Assembly (NCBI RefSeq): GCF_024713975.1
Contig: NC_091115.1
Span: forward strand, 4,682,501-4,746,500
Reading direction: 5' to 3'
From: Paralichthys olivaceus
Lineage: Eukaryota > Chordata > Actinopteri > Pleuronectiformes > Paralichthyidae
DNA length: 64,000 nt
The position numbers and the translations under genes are program-made. A model generated the notes under the pieces. It searched no databases, was not told the origin of the DNA, and saw nothing but the letters and a program-made list of their open reading frames with translations. Positions 1 to 30,689 of this stretch are shown in pieces. Each line of letters begins with the position of its first letter. Positions within the stretch are counted from its first letter, which is position 1.

Positions 1-1500
1 AATACGTAAATGTGACAAGAAAAAACATCACCTGAGAATAGCCAACACCAGATTTTGTCAGGAATATGATGTTTCTGTTCAAAATAAAGTGACTTCTTTT
101 AAAAACACTCCGAGGTGGAGTAAACGTATACTGGGTATTCCGAAGGTCAAAACTTCGAGTTTAAAATCAAGATTAAATAAAGTTAATGATACATTCGAGG
201 TAATCATGTTTATCTCTTATTTCATTGAAGCTGTGACCTCAAACAAAATGTTCCCTCAACTTTTCTGTTTGGGAAAATGATTTGTGAGCAGCCTGGAGGA
301 GGAGTAACTTCTGCCAAACCAGAGAGAAACACATAATGAGAGTTGGGCTTGATGCTCGTCCTCGTTACGAGAGGCAGTGAAGGGCGGGAGCTTCATCACA
401 CTAATGACAGGATGGAAATATTAGCTCTGACATGCTCGCAGGGTTCTGGATCACAGGCCATCTGCTCACATGAATGGAGGCCTGGCAGGAGGCGGCGCAC
501 CTCCAACATGAGAAACGACAGTTCTGACTCTCGTTAGATGAGATTGTGCGTTATCAATTAGTTTGTTCTAATTGGACTAAAAGCTTAAAGCCATTTCAGC
601 GAGGCTGTAACGATTATTACACAGCAGAGAGTTTTTCTCTTCTCAGATCAGGACCACGAGTCAGACTGAGCCTGAGGAGAGAGCTTGTTGTTTCCTGAAA
701 CCACCACAGCAGTGGATCGTCTGTGTACGGTGGCCAATTTAGGACATTTCAAGCTGAGCCAATCAAGTTCAGCTCTGTCCGTCTGTACCGAGAATTAACA
801 CGAGCTGAAGTGATTATTGAGCCTCCTTTTTGGTTAATCCAATTGTTTTTAAGCATCAAAATATATTTAATATACAATAAATTTCAATGATTGTAGAGAA
901 TCGTCTGACCAGTAGTAGATGTATTGTAGAAATCATTGCCAAAACCTTTTATATAAATATATATATACACACATTTCCCAATTTATCAGTATTGGTACAT
1001 TTTTTATACCCAAATATCAGTTTTGGCATCGGCCTCAGCTGTGTCTTTTTCTGTTATTGTTCAGATCCACTTTATTATGACGCATCATTTAACCAATTAA
1101 CCAACTTTTAAGGTGAATTATCATAATTCAATATGTTATAACTGCAAATGCTGAAGAAGATCTGCACACTGACCTTGTACCACTTCCTCATGGACACAAC
1201 ATTATGGTCTTTCTCTCTCGTGCTGTCATATCCACGAGTAACAATAGAAGAACTGGGAGGCGGCAGTACGCTGGTATTTTTCAGCTTTTTTTGTTTTATG
1301 GATTTATGGTCGGGCGGGCGTGTTCGTCCAGCAGATTAACCAAGAGCAGTTTATCTATGTTTTACGTGACTGAGCAGATTCAGCGCTGAACAAGCTTTTC
1401 CTCCGTCCTTGAATGCTTCTTCGTCTTTTCTCCTGGAGGCAGAAAAACCAGAGTGGATGTTTGATTCAGAGATGGTGGCACAAATTTTCCCAGACACAGG
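1..1500. other. Intergenic sequence, no gene seen
   Basis: AT-rich sequence with only short chance reading frames that have no family resemblance and no convincing splice context. It lies beyond the 3' end of kmt2e. In mammals the convergent neighbour there is SRPK2, but no SRPK2-like coding exon is visible here. Confidence 0.6.
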
Positions 1501-1535
1501 TCACCACAAGTGGTATAAAACTGTCATTACAGTGA

Positions 1536-1541
1536 TTTATT
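1536..1541 (-). terminator. Candidate kmt2e polyadenylation signal
   Basis: AATAAA on the minus strand about 1.19 kb after the kmt2e stop codon. It is chosen as the distal candidate because the sequence beyond it shows no gene feature. Confidence 0.35.
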
Positions 1542-1960
1542 ATAATGAACCATGAAAATAGCCAACCAGTGCAGTGTCTGTGAGTCTCTCCCCTCCACAC
1601 AAACATACACTCACACACAAATAATAAAAAAAAAGGACAAAGTCGAAGAGTCTGGAGAGGGAAGAAAAATAAAATAAAAATAATGCTACAGTCACAGAAA
1701 CATTCAGCTTTGCCAAGAAGAGCGTTCATATTTACAACGATAATTCAAAATGGGATGGGAGCGAATTGTACAAGCATAGAAAAGAAAAGAAGCAAATATT
1801 TACAACCTGTCCCTGGTGAAAGCTGGAGTAACCACCTATACATTAAATTACACTTTCTACAAATAACCGTTGATATTCAAAAATAAACCGCTAACGTCCT
1901 ACCTGTGGGCGAGACCACTCTGCCTACTTCAGAAGACTAAGAGCACTCGTTACACGAAAC

Positions 1961-2062
1961 CACACACACACACACACACACACACACCTCCTCAAAAGCA
2001 GCCACACACACAGACGCACACACAGACACACACACACAGACAGACACACACACACACACACG
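1961..2062. repeat. (CA)n microsatellite in kmt2e 3' UTR
   Basis: Two blocks of CA dinucleotides, the second interrupted by CAGA and CG units. On the kmt2e sense strand this is a GU-rich tract in the presumptive 3' UTR. Confidence 0.9.
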
Positions 2063-2724
2063 AGTGCAGCCTCCCGGGGCCGTGAGGCAGGCTCCCAGAA
2101 ATGGGTGTTTTCTGAATCTGCAGCGGTGAACAGATATTTGTTGTTAGACAGAGGAATAAAAAAAATAATTGTGTTTTTTTTTCTCTATACAAAAAGCTTT
2201 CTTGTTGCTATAATGAGCCACTAGATTAAAACAAATAAATGGTGTAGAGAGCCGACGAGACGAGAGAGAAGAGGAAGTAAAAGGAATAACTGACAAAAGA
2301 AGGAAGGGGGGTGGGGGGTTTTACAGGCTGGAATGTCAATTGATTAACAAAGTGCGGGGCCTTACAACGGGAGTCCGAACAAGACACAGAACAGAGAACG
2401 TTCCTCTCCGTCGCAGGAAGGATATACAAAACAAAGGAGGCCAGAGAGTGAGGGATATGAGCACCGGGGGTAGACGGGGGATCGTCCATCTTTATTTTTT
2501 ACAGTCTGTCTTGAAGATTATTTCACTGTCCTTTTTTCTAAAATTTTCTGTCCTTGTTTTATTTTAAAAAGTACCCTTTTATCCCACAATCAGCTGTTTT
2601 TCCACTGGCCATGTGTTCAGGTACATAGAAAACATATTTACAGCTTATGGTACACGCCCCTCTCAGGCTGAGTTCTCAGGGGCTGCCGAGTGGGGAGGTG
2701 GGGGTCCGACAGCAGAGAGGGCGG

Positions 2725-19716
<16,992 letters not shown>

Positions 19717-19830
19717 GACGTTCTCTGCTGATCAGTTCTTGTCCTACTGAGTCCAGAGAATGGGAGTCCAAAACACTGAGGCATGCCAGCCACAGCAGTC
19801 ATTGCAGACATCTAAGTGCATCCACAAGGC

Positions 19831-22800
19831 CTGGACAATAGAGAGAGGGAACAAAGACATTTGATCAGTATTGTGTAGCAACATTATTCAAGTACAAATT
19901 AATGATCCCCTGACACGAGGGATGATGTGTCATTACTTTCATTCCAAGTATGAAGCATTTGCAAGAATGCGTCTAAGCACACCTGAAATTACAAATCATA
20001 GTGAACATGGGGTATTTCCAGAACACGTTAATTCATACTTTCATAGAGAACAGTTTTGGACAGGGACAAGTTAGAGAGGAATTCCCCCTCCGACAGAGCT
20101 GGTGTTAACTGATGAAAAGCGAGAGGATATGGGTTTGTGAGGTGAAACTGCTGCTGTGAACTGCGCTAAAGCAACCTCTACACACAGTCTGCCAGGAATG
20201 CAGAGGGCCGCACTGTAAGAAAGCTCCCGCCACTAAGGGGAGCAAGAGAACACAGAGCAGCCAGCCGCCATGAAAGGAGGCAGGAGAAACGCACACAGAA
20301 CAAAACACAGAGGCCATTTTTCCCCCCTTCGACTGACTGCTCTGCTCCGAGCTCACACACGTACTCTCATCCTGGTTAAACGTGCACACAAACAAAATCT
20401 AACACTGCAACTGCACACCCACACATTCTCTCAACAGGAAAGTCATTGCCACTGTTAGCATCTCTAGCACAGCATAGGGAAGATCAAGTCTTTATCAATG
20501 ATTGATTATATTAGGCATCAGGCATTGACTATGTCCTTTCGGTACTAGAGTAGGTGGTTTGATGGATTAATAAATTAAACACTGGGGATAGTAACGATAG
20601 GAATATTAAGCCATGTATTTGCGCCTGAATCCAGACGAGAGCATATGTCGGTGTGGCTGCCCCTGATACAGAGAGCTCTGTTGATAAGCGGGATTAGTGG
20701 GAGGGACAGATGCCGAGACAAAATAGGCTGGAGGTCACACCTCCGCCTGCTCATGCACACTGGGGCCAAACAAAAGCTCAGATCTTAGCTCGGGGTGTAG
20801 ATGGGAGAGGGGTTACAAAGCAAGGATATGTCATGATTCGAGTAGGACCATACGTCACTCTTTTGGCCAGCAACAACAGTGCATCATGCCAAAACATCTC
20901 CGCATGCCTATGAGGTATTACCCCGACATGTAAAAGTCTCTTTCCAAGAAAACTGGATTTTATTACCAGATGTGACTGCACTGTTTCTGTCAGGGAAACT
21001 TCTCTCTTAGCAACAAAGGGTTTTTTTTCTTCTAAATAGCAACGGAACCATTCGATTAATTTCAATTACTAATTCACCCAAAATCACTGTGTGAGCCAGC
21101 AGAACTGGTGAGAGGCTCACAGACATGACAGCTGTCATCTCCAGGCCTAATTAATAGAAGGGAGAAGACCCCTGTGAGCCTGTGTGTCAGCCAAGGCTAC
21201 TGGTGGGATCACTTTCCAGATTTTCATGCGGGTCTGTGAGCACTGATTGGTTTGATATCACAGACAGCGGCATTTCAAGATGGAAGCTGATTTTACCAGA
21301 ACCTTCACTTTTAACAAGGACAGGAAAGTTTTCCTAAAAATGAAATTACAACCCCACCCATCCCTTTGTAGTATATGAGAGGCCAAGTGTACTTTAGCAA
21401 AATAGTATGTTTGTCCTCTCGTCCAAGAGGTTTGTCTCCACTTTAACCCCAGACCCAGTGAGGGAATCCTGATGTCACTACTATGGAATACTAAAGCTCA
21501 CGTTCACACATACACCCCCCCCCTTAACTCACACACACAGCCAGATAACCCCAAGCCCTGTCCTCTCAAACATTCCTCTATAAGGAGCCTCTCGTGGTGC
21601 GCAAACACACTTGCTCTGCAGCGGGCCACAGACTGACAAAAGACGAGTGGAAGAAAGAAAAACAAGTACAGTGCAGCAGCATTCCTGACTAAATCTGAGC
21701 TGCGCTGTGACGGCCTCTGCCTGCTCCTCCTACTTCCTCTGGAAGAGCTGTCCATCACCCGGGAGAAATGCAGCCAAAGAAAAGAAAAAAAAAAACACAT
21801 CACCCTCCTTCCTGTGCCCAGTCACCCCGCCCAGTCGGATTTCTCTCCCTCCTCTGTGCATTTCCTAAATAAACCTGAGACAGTAATGCAGAGCGGAGGG
21901 GAAGGGGAGTGTCGCAGACACTGTTCCTAATTACAAGGAGGCTGGGAAGACCATTTAAAGCCACCTTTGGCCAAATCCTCCGCTGTTATGGAAACACATG
22001 AGAGGAGCGAGGGGTGGAGAAAATGGGGAACATGCAGAGGGGAGGGTGAGTAGAAATAGGGAGATATGCAGCCAAAGTGGACGGTAGTAAAAATGAGCCA
22101 CAGGATGGAAGTGGTTGCGGTTTTACGTTGCGCCTCTTCTCTCTACAACTGTTCACCTTTCGTGTGCTCTCTGAGGAGATTTCCGTGTGCTTTAGAAATC
22201 ATCCACAGCCCCTCCATTTCAGAGGGCAGCAGGGTGGGGGAGGTGTACATGGGGTCTGCCTGACAGTGACGCTACACAGCCTGGGTGGACTCTGGGTGGC
22301 AGAGTGGAGCACATAGCGTAACCCAGTCTCTCCTTTCTCCTCCTTCCCTCCCTCAGTGAGGGGACACAGTCACGTCATTGTGTGGGGAATAACTATCCTT
22401 TTAAGACAGAACCGCACTGAAGTCAGTGAGGGAAAACCCATACCATCACACTCAAACCACATACAGACAACAGCTTTCCTCGCTCCTCAGTTTATTACCA
22501 CCAATCTTTGTGTAACAGTGTTTTCATTCTTGTTTTCGCAGCCAGGTTCGGGAAGATTATGTTTCTCAATAAGGAGCAGGATAAAATGAGGGATTCCAAC
22601 TGAATCCCACAGCTCCCCTGCCAAGCTGATGTGACTTCACATGTCCTCACTGCTGGGTGCAATGACTCAGCTCACAAACAAATGGATAAAACGAACTCAC
22701 ACAAGGAGAGTCATATACACAGGAAGCATGACCCAGATGGAATGTAGGCCTGGCCCTCGTTTTCACGGTGCCCACAGTGGGACACATTGCATCTGCCCTG

Positions 22801-23455
22801 TCCTTCATAAATCAGTGTGCCCATGGCTGCCAGCACTCCCTGTGCACCCAAGCACTGAAGGTGAAGTCTTACATCAATACAGCAGGGGATGTGGATGTTA
22901 GCGTCCACACGAGCAATATTTGAGGCCACATTAAGAGATGTGCTGTTGTGTGTGCAATAACCTCATTGGACTGTAAAGGCCAGCTGACTTAGAAGTGCTC
23001 ATGTCCCTTAACTAGCAACTAGCACACAATAAAGGCTTAGGGCCAGCAGTGCAGGAGAAGAACAAAGATCTCTTCATGGTTACATGTTCAGTTCCATGTG
23101 GACGTGGGGCTGTCATTTAAAAGCGTGTCACAACATGCTTGGCATCTGCTACACCAGCTTGTTTTGCAATAGTTAGATGCAAGACAAATCAAAACAATGT
23201 CCTCTGTGCTCAGTTCAAACAACCAGGAAATTAGCAGGTTGAAGTCATTAGGATAAGGGTTTGGCAGCAAACCTGGGGCAGCCCCCCCGCAGTCTGAGTA
23301 ATGTCTGTTCACGGAGAACCGTTGGGGTACAATCTCTCCATCTCCTACTCACTGCTGCTTACAGAGTACAACAACCGGACAATGTACGATCAAGGGTGAG
23401 TTCCTTTAAACATATTTACACCAAACAATCCAACTCACTTCATATGGCATCTTTA

Positions 23456-23491
<36 letters not shown>

Positions 23492-26400
23492 TTAAAGTAG
23501 TTCTGATTTTTCCCCTGGATTTACCAGAGAATGACAAGCAGGGACATCTGCAGCTGGCAGCTAATTAAAGCATTTGGGGAATGCATTGTGCAGCTAAATA
23601 AAATGTGAGCTATGTGTGAGGAAAGAAAATTGTCAGAGGCTACTCAGCATCTACGGGGCAAAATACTAAGAGCCACTCAGGTCCCATTACAGCAGTGTTT
23701 GATGATCAATTTTACGCCTGTACTGCAGTGCCATTACATCACCATCATTAACAGCACATCTCTTTATTTGGCCTAGCCCGTCTTGTGCTGCTACCCACAA
23801 ATGCAACTGTAACATAGGCACAGCAACAGGAAGACAGTAAGGAAGGTGCAGTCAGGCTTCAGGCTGCAGCCTCTGCAGCCCCAGCCCTAAAGCCACCTGT
23901 CAGGGAGGCAGCTTGCTAGTTTAAAGAGGGATCTGTTACGGCCCAGCTAGCAGCACAAAAACAGGTCACCTGAGCCTTGGCTTCTCGTCCCAGCTGGGAT
24001 GCCATGTGACTGTGTTGGGCCCCAGAGCTGGCCAGCTTTGTCTCTGGGTCTCTCAGGATCTGGGTACCACACAAGGGTGAACGCTGGAGACCAGACCACA
24101 GCCTCACAGCTTAGCCCCCTTCCTCTGAGGTGAGATGTGTGTCTACAGAGACTCACACTTCACCTACACAGAGATGCTATTGTTTCAGGTGTGAGACTTT
24201 ATTGTCTGGAGACGGGGCAAGAGCATGAACAACAAGGTGAGCTTTTCCAAGTGCAGGAGTGTCAGAGAGAAAGCTGATGAGTCTGTGACCTTCATCTGCC
24301 CTGTTACATGTTAATATGTTAATACACTAATAAACACCCTGTGCCTTTGCTTGACGTCTTTATTGTCTCTCTTTCTGTTGATATTTTGTCTCCGGCTTGT
24401 GACTTTGTGATCATATGTATCAGAGAGACTGTTTAGGTGTTAGGGTTGGAGGGAAGGTGTGTCATTTGAGACCGTGGAGTCTCCCAGCTGCCTAACAGAG
24501 TACGCCGTCCCTATGGCAGAGGGGGAGTGGCAGCTCACCTCCTGTCACCGTCTCTGTTAACACAGCAAGCAGACGCACACTTCGCTGCACAAGAGAACCA
24601 GGCACACATACAGCCAGTCAGGTAGTTAACACACTATACAGTGGAGGGGGGGGGGGTGAGTATCAGGTCTGAGGCCTCTGCTCCTTCACAAGAAAGAAAA
24701 AGATGACTGGGGATTTTGTGTATTATGTAGCAGAGACTCATTAAGTACAGTAGTGCCCTCTTACTCATCTAGCTGTACAGAAAATCCTCCTTAAAAGAGA
24801 AGACCCTTTGTCACTATTAAATGAACCATATCTACAGGCAGCTGAAACTCATTAAAAAGAACCTGGTCCTCAATGGGCAGAAGCTATACAAACTGTTCAG
24901 GTGCGTCGTGATGTATATGAGATGAATAATGATACAGAGACTCCAACCTGCCTGCCTACATCATGATGAGGAGTTTAGAGGTCTGTGTCCTGCTTTCCTC
25001 CTCCTACATGCTTTTGTGGCATATATGTATAATACATCTACTACCGGTCCACAGAGAAGTGGACAACAGCACAACATACTAACATGAGCACTACATAGCT
25101 GATTACAGTGGTTGATAGTTTGGATGATAATGCAAGCGTCTGAGGGAAACCTCAGCATACGCACCTATTGACTCATTGCCCTTCAGCGACTTGGAAAACG
25201 TCCGACTTTTCACTGAACCGACATTGAAATTATCAGTAGAAAACAAGAAAAAAATGTTCTTGGCAAATGGTAATAGGCATGAAAGGACATTTGAGCTCCA
25301 CAAAGTGCCAAAGTTCATCCCATGGGGCTGATGTAGAGGAAAGAAACAACACAGAACATTGTGAAAGCTCATGAGCTTTAAACTCTACCCTTTCAACTAC
25401 TGTTGATTTGGATCCTTTCCATTTTTAGTGTAGTTAAGTTTATTTTTAAGGATTCAGATTTCAGAACTGGCTCAACAAAACTGGTAAAATTGAGCCAGCA
25501 TGGGGCACATTCCTTTCCTTAAGTGTTCACAAACGTTCATATTTTACACGTGTACTATATAGAGTCCAAAATATGAGGATCTGGAGAGATACAGGCAGTG
25601 TTTATTTTACTTTCACGTTCATACTGCAAGAGATTGATATATTACCTCAGACAAAAATATCAGAACCACAATATCTGTGTTATCAAAGGTTCATGGTAGT
25701 AAGTAAATATCCATCTACTTTACGTTTTTGAATGTGCTCAAATAAACTCACCTATCAAAGTAGGCTCTTGAATTCATATTCAAATGACTTTAATATGATA
25801 ACTAACCTCTCTCACACACACACACACCCCTCCCCCCCAGTGTTTCAATAAAACACAAAGCATATTACATTTGAAAGGGATTAACAGAAAACAGTAAACA
25901 GGAATACTATAGCTTGGTAGTGGGGGACTAACTGCATAACAGTGTTAATGTAATAAAGATGATTCTGGGCAGGTGATGTGCGGCAGAGAGAGAAGCGAGT
26001 CTTAAATAGATTTATTTTGAGGGGTGTGTTAGTGTACCTTGATGAAAGTCTCTCATTGTTGTCAAAAATATACACCATCAAGCTTTTAAACGTATATTGC
26101 TCGTACTTATTGTATAATTTCTCTAAATAATAATCCGCATGTGCCAACATCACAACACGAAACACAAGCAAAAGCCGTGACGCACGTTACAGGGCTGCTG
26201 TGTTATTCGTTTTTTTTGGGAACAAACACAATCTATCCAATGCATCGAGGACTCCTGGTGAAAATCCAAAAGACGCACAGCTTTATTTCCACGACACGGT
26301 CCAAATTGTTTGATAGTATTGTTTTGTCAAACCTCAACTGAGATACAAAAAAAAAAAATAGCATGTGTTGTGTAGTTGCTCCCCGTTGAGTGTGTCGGCG

Positions 26401-28466
26401 CTGCAGTCAGTCCTGCCGATAGGGGTGTGGAGGGTACAACGTTGCTATTATGTTACCACACAACTCCCTGGTGCTGTCGCCATTTTCAAAGCGCTTTTCT
26501 CAGGACGGCGAGACAATCGTGTAACCAGGGGAGGCTCGCCACGGACAGAAAATCCCCAAGATTGCATTCAATCGCCTCTTTCATACACTCTGCCTTAAGT
26601 ATCACCCTGTCGGTACAGTCTGTGTTGTTACCAGTGGGCTTCTTTTTTGTCAGTTCGTCGAAAGCATAGCCCGTGAGCTAATCGGCTAGCAATTATGGCC
26701 TGTCGAAATGTAGCAGGCGGTGATCGGAGCAGTGGAACGACCCGAAGCACGTAAAGTGTCTGTGGCGAAGGCAGCAACGATTCACACAGTGACACTCGGG
26801 ATTTCTAGCCAGTGTGGGACGCGAATAAAAAGTTAAAAAAAAAAAAAAAAAGTTAACGCACAAAGCTAGCGGGAGCCGACGGAAGCTAGCGGTGTAGTGC
26901 GCAGTGGGTTAGAGTTAGCATGGCCAGCTAGCAGCGACGCGAAAGTGGATTAATACTTCGCTCGTCACAGACAGGAAAGAGCGACATCGTTGAGAGATAA
27001 CTCCTTGGGGCAAACCAAAGCCGATTGCGCATTCCTACGGTAATATGTTTAAGGTCCGCTGGAAATCATTTGCGAACAATCAGCATGGCTGGTGGTTGCC
27101 GATCGAGATGGAGTTAGGAATAGTGTGACTGAGGCGAGATGCCCAAATGGAACATCCCCTCCCCCACGCTTGCAGCAATTGAACCCAATACACCCCGAAT
27201 CTAAATTAAGTGATCGCGAAATGTACTTTATAAGTCCGATTACAACAAAACAGCAGCCACCATTTCCTCGCTCGACATTTGATCTATTCTCGGCTCATCT
27301 CGCTGTAGTTGCGATTCTATAAAAGCTCGGCAGCCTGTGAGATTACTGCGCAATGTACCCGGGCATTTAAGTTATTTCAACAGCTGACCTGTGCTTGGAG
27401 CAGATCTGGACATAGATTTAACACCATATGTCTGTGTACGTGCATGTAAAAGCTCATTGTTCCGGCTTTGAACAGCGGCATTGTATAGATTAAGCTGAAC
27501 GGAAATAATGCCCCATGCTCTGGGGTGAGCAGGATGGGAGCCACCACGACGAATTCAAGTTTGCAACCAATGGTAAATTTACGTCGTTCAAACTGAGTGG
27601 CAATGTTTAAAACAGTGTATTCAAGTAACACACGGCTCCTGGAGGAGCAAGCGCACATTCCACAGCTGCAGCGACTGGCAGAGTAAAGAGTAATTGAAAA
27701 TAAAGCGGGCAGCGTTGCATTAGAGGGGGAACATTATTTACGTTAAAACGGATGAAATCGTGCGCAACATTGCCCGCAGTGTCACTGTGTCACACCGAAC
27801 ACCGAGCGAGCGCCCCTCTGCCTCTATTTATAATCAGTCGACGCACGATTCCTGTTAATATGTCGTATTTTGAGGGCAAGTTCACTGCTGGTAATGTTAA
27901 CTGTTGTTGACTGGCTCTGCTCTGGCGAAAATGTTCCACGTTATGGGACAGACGATCCAAATGCAGCGTTTTCGTTCCCGCTAATGTGTAATTGGCGTCA
28001 CTGCTGCTTCAACCACGTTGTCAAATGGATCCCTGCTATCATAGAATAATTCGGACCCCGCACCTTTGTATGATGTGTCGCGTTTGGCCACACTATAGCG
28101 AGAAGTCAGAGCCCTGGTCGGTCTGTGTCAAGCTAATTTGAGCTAGTAGCATGCGCTAGCTAGCAAGTGGTGTCCTGACGTTATGCTCTCCAACTTGACA
28201 CTTACATTAGAAACTTGCGTCATCTACTTAGCGGGTTTCATTTTTTTTATTGAAGTGAATACGAACCAAAGGGGACGTAACACCTGCAGACCCCGAAATA
28301 ACGATATCGACCAGCTAGCTAGCAAGCGAGCTAAGCTCAGCTGATACTAGAACTACGTTAGCCAGCATCAGCATGATGCGCCTAGCCAGCTAACCAAAGC
28401 CAACGTTAGCCTTCCAGGTCGGATTTGTGCTCAACCCACAACAAACACTCAATGTGGTGTACTCAC
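19831..28466 (-). other. kmt2e first intron, about 8.6 kb
   Basis: It runs from the proposed non-coding first exon to the ATG-bearing exon. No coding exon was recognised on either strand. It contains a (TG)n tract near 23.46 kb. The part nearest the promoter (about 26.4-28.4 kb) becomes CpG-rich with many GCTAGC/TTAGC words, so an additional or alternative first exon there is possible. Confidence 0.5.
23459..23487. repeat. (GT)n microsatellite
   Basis: Short GT tract in the kmt2e first intron. Confidence 0.9.
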
Positions 28467-28990
28467 CGTTTTATGTCCACTCTGGAGGATCTCAGTAGCG
28501 AATAAGGGGAGCAGGGGAAGACCCGTCGCTTTCCACACAGCCTCCACAACCAAAACAATACTTCTGTCCACACACTGCGGATCCCTAGCAAAGCTTCAAA
28601 ATGTTTGTATTTCTGCGTGTCCTCTAAAAAGTTCCTTCCCGTGAGAAATCCCTTGCCTCTTGTTCTACTCGGGGACCCGAACTCAGGCTAAAAATCACGT
28701 CGGAACCGTTAAAACTGAGCCTTAGTCAACGGCGACTTTTAGAAATTAGATCCCCTCAGACCAGTCTCTTTTCCCTTTGCAAAAATGGCGGCCCTGCCAG
28801 GACTGCTGAGACTCCGCCTCCCCCACGAGCCCCCCTCACTCCCTCCCCACCGCTCAACCCGGGCCCCGCCCCCTCATACTGCGGGGCTACACTCCCGGTT
28901 TCACAGGGGCGCCGCGGCCGCGCTCCAATGCGCGCTCACGGCGGCGATTCCTCAAGCCTCTGCTATTTCTGTCGGTGACGCTCTGGATCT
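28400..28990. promoter_or_regulatory. CpG-rich kmt2e promoter
   Basis: GC-rich sequence with many CpG dinucleotides (for example the GGCGCCGCGGCCGCGC stretch near 28.91 kb), bracketed by AT-rich DNA. It includes AAAATGGCGGCC at 28782-28793, which fits the YY1 consensus often found at transcription starts. A short plus-strand frame beginning at this ATG is probably incidental, but divergent transcription would be typical for such a promoter. Confidence 0.6.
28467..28790 (-). other. kmt2e: Putative non-coding first exon of kmt2e
   Basis: On the minus strand a strong donor (AACG followed by GTGAGT at 28466) ends a CpG-rich block with no useful ATG frame. This suits an untranslated first exon upstream of the coding exon at 19.7 kb. 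The transcription start is not determined; the right-hand limit is set near the ATGGCGGCC motif. Confidence 0.5.
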
Positions 28991-29399
28991 AAACCCCCGC
29001 GAGACAATGAAGTATTATTATAGGAGAGAAACGGAGTTCAGCTTTATTTATTATCATACGTGACAATTATTCTTGATAGTCATAATACAGCTGATTTTTA
29101 ATGTTATTGTCTCAGTGGTTTTCATTTATCAATAGTCTCCACTGTGTCCGTGCTATCTTCACGATCAGCTTATGAAAGTGAAGTCAGCTGTGGGGATGTT
29201 TTCATCAGGAGGTTGTTTTTAAACTAATTGTTGTTTCCTCTTCTGTTTCCTGTCAGACTGAAAGGAGGTGTGACTCAAGCTCAGCAGATGAATGCACATA
29301 TTTTTCTTGTTTTTTACACTGTTTACATTTTTATTTCATTTATTTTTTTTGCATTCCTTACAATAAGGTATCATTATCCTTACACTTAAGTACTGCATG

Positions 29400-29490
29400 T
29401 TACTTATTACTCTTGCTGCTGTAATATTGCAAATTTCCCCATTGTGGGACTAATAAAGGATTATTTTATCTTATCTTATTCTCAGCACGG
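29400..29490 (+). repeat. Retroposon 3' tail
   Basis: CCCATTGTGGGACTAATAAAGGATTATTTTATCTTATCTTA has the form of a teleost LINE/SINE 3' end, with a short tandem tail of ATCTT units. Only the tail is recognisable and the family was not assigned. Confidence 0.5.
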
Positions 29491-30282
29491 ACCCACAGAG
29501 GAAGTTTTTGCCGAAAATGTAATTCTACAATATATTTTCATTTGGGATATATAACAACTTGCAGCCACATTATGCACACCCAAAAGGTTGTCTGAAAAAG
29601 GCCGGTCCAGATTGCTCATTAATAACTGCCACAGGAATGCAGACAGGTTTACAAAACATTGCTAGTTTCACCCAAAATCCTTTGTTTTCCCAGAGGCAGG
29701 GCTGAAAAGGAGCACCTAAATCCCCCACCCAACACTGTAGGAGGCAGCTAAGCTGTTACGTAACCCCTTACACAAGAGCAGCAAATACTGAACTGATGTT
29801 AGGAAGGGATAGCCCATGAAACACCCATGAAACACTGACAAGATTAAATCGCGGAGAAAGGAAATGGGCCGTACAGGAAACATATTCATAGGGCTGTGAT
29901 AGGAAATAGTCATAAGTGCAAACATCAGGATAAAAGTGGGAGTAGATACAATCACAAATTAAATTGTGTTCATGAAATCTTACACTCTTTTGTTGCTGTA
30001 TTTAAGCTTGTGTATAATATCTTGGCGAGCGCCTCTTTTAAGTCCTGCTATCATCACCTGTAGCAGTTGCATTTTATTATGACTTGTAACACAAGATTTA
30101 TTGATCCTCTGTAGGAGAAATTCCAAATGAACTCAACAGCACAAGGAACTGTGTAGCTAAAGTCATATTTTGACGCTGTGTTGAAGTTGTTGATGTATAA
30201 TATTTTTTATTTTGGGGAGTGTCTTGTTAAATGTCCTGTTATTTTCACTGGTTAAAGTTGCCATTTACAAGCACTTTGATTA

Positions 30283-30365
30283 AGATAAGATAAGTAGACT
30301 TTATTGATTCCCACACCAGTGAAGTTCAGCTGCTACAGCGGCAGACAGGTCCGAATGAGGGAGAC
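30283..30365 (-). repeat. Retroposon 3' fragment, reverse orientation
   Basis: AAGATAAGATAAGTAGACTTTATTGATTCCCACACC is the reverse-strand form of a teleost LINE/SINE tail (AAGATA units followed by a TTTATTGAT core), similar to the tail near 29.4 kb in the opposite orientation. Confidence 0.45.
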
Positions 30366-30689
30366 AAGAGAATAAAAATATTTACATATAAACTTTCACT
30401 GTAGTAGTTTATATGGAAATGTTATAAAGTGCAGTGACACAGGATGATTGCATGAGGAAGTAAGAATACCGTTTGTATATAAACATAAGAAGACATTGTG
30501 ATGTACAGATGACGAACACGAATAAAAATGTATGTTTCCAATAGAAATAGTGCAAATATGAGTAGAGTGAGAATAACACCAGTGTAGCAAGAACAAATAC
30601 TTTAACAACAAAGTAAAGCATGTAGAATCTTATGATTATATTATTATTGTTGTTCCTGCAGAAATCCCTTTGACATCACATGTTGCGGG

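Larger units (their letters stand above)
1500..2724 (-). other. kmt2e: kmt2e 3' untranslated region
   Basis: This stretch follows the kmt2e stop codon (2725-2727). It contains a long (CA/GT)n tract and ends near a minus-strand AATAAA (tttatt on the plus strand at 1536-1541), which would give a 3' UTR of about 1.2 kb. The exact cleavage site is inferred. Other A-rich hexamers nearer the stop, around 2490-2560, could act as alternative polyadenylation signals. Confidence 0.5.

Noticed and set aside
28785-29063. 92-codon plus-strand frame starting at ATGGCGGCC in the kmt2e promoter
   Set aside because: Pro/Arg-rich with no recognisable domain. The ATG is better explained by a YY1-type promoter element.
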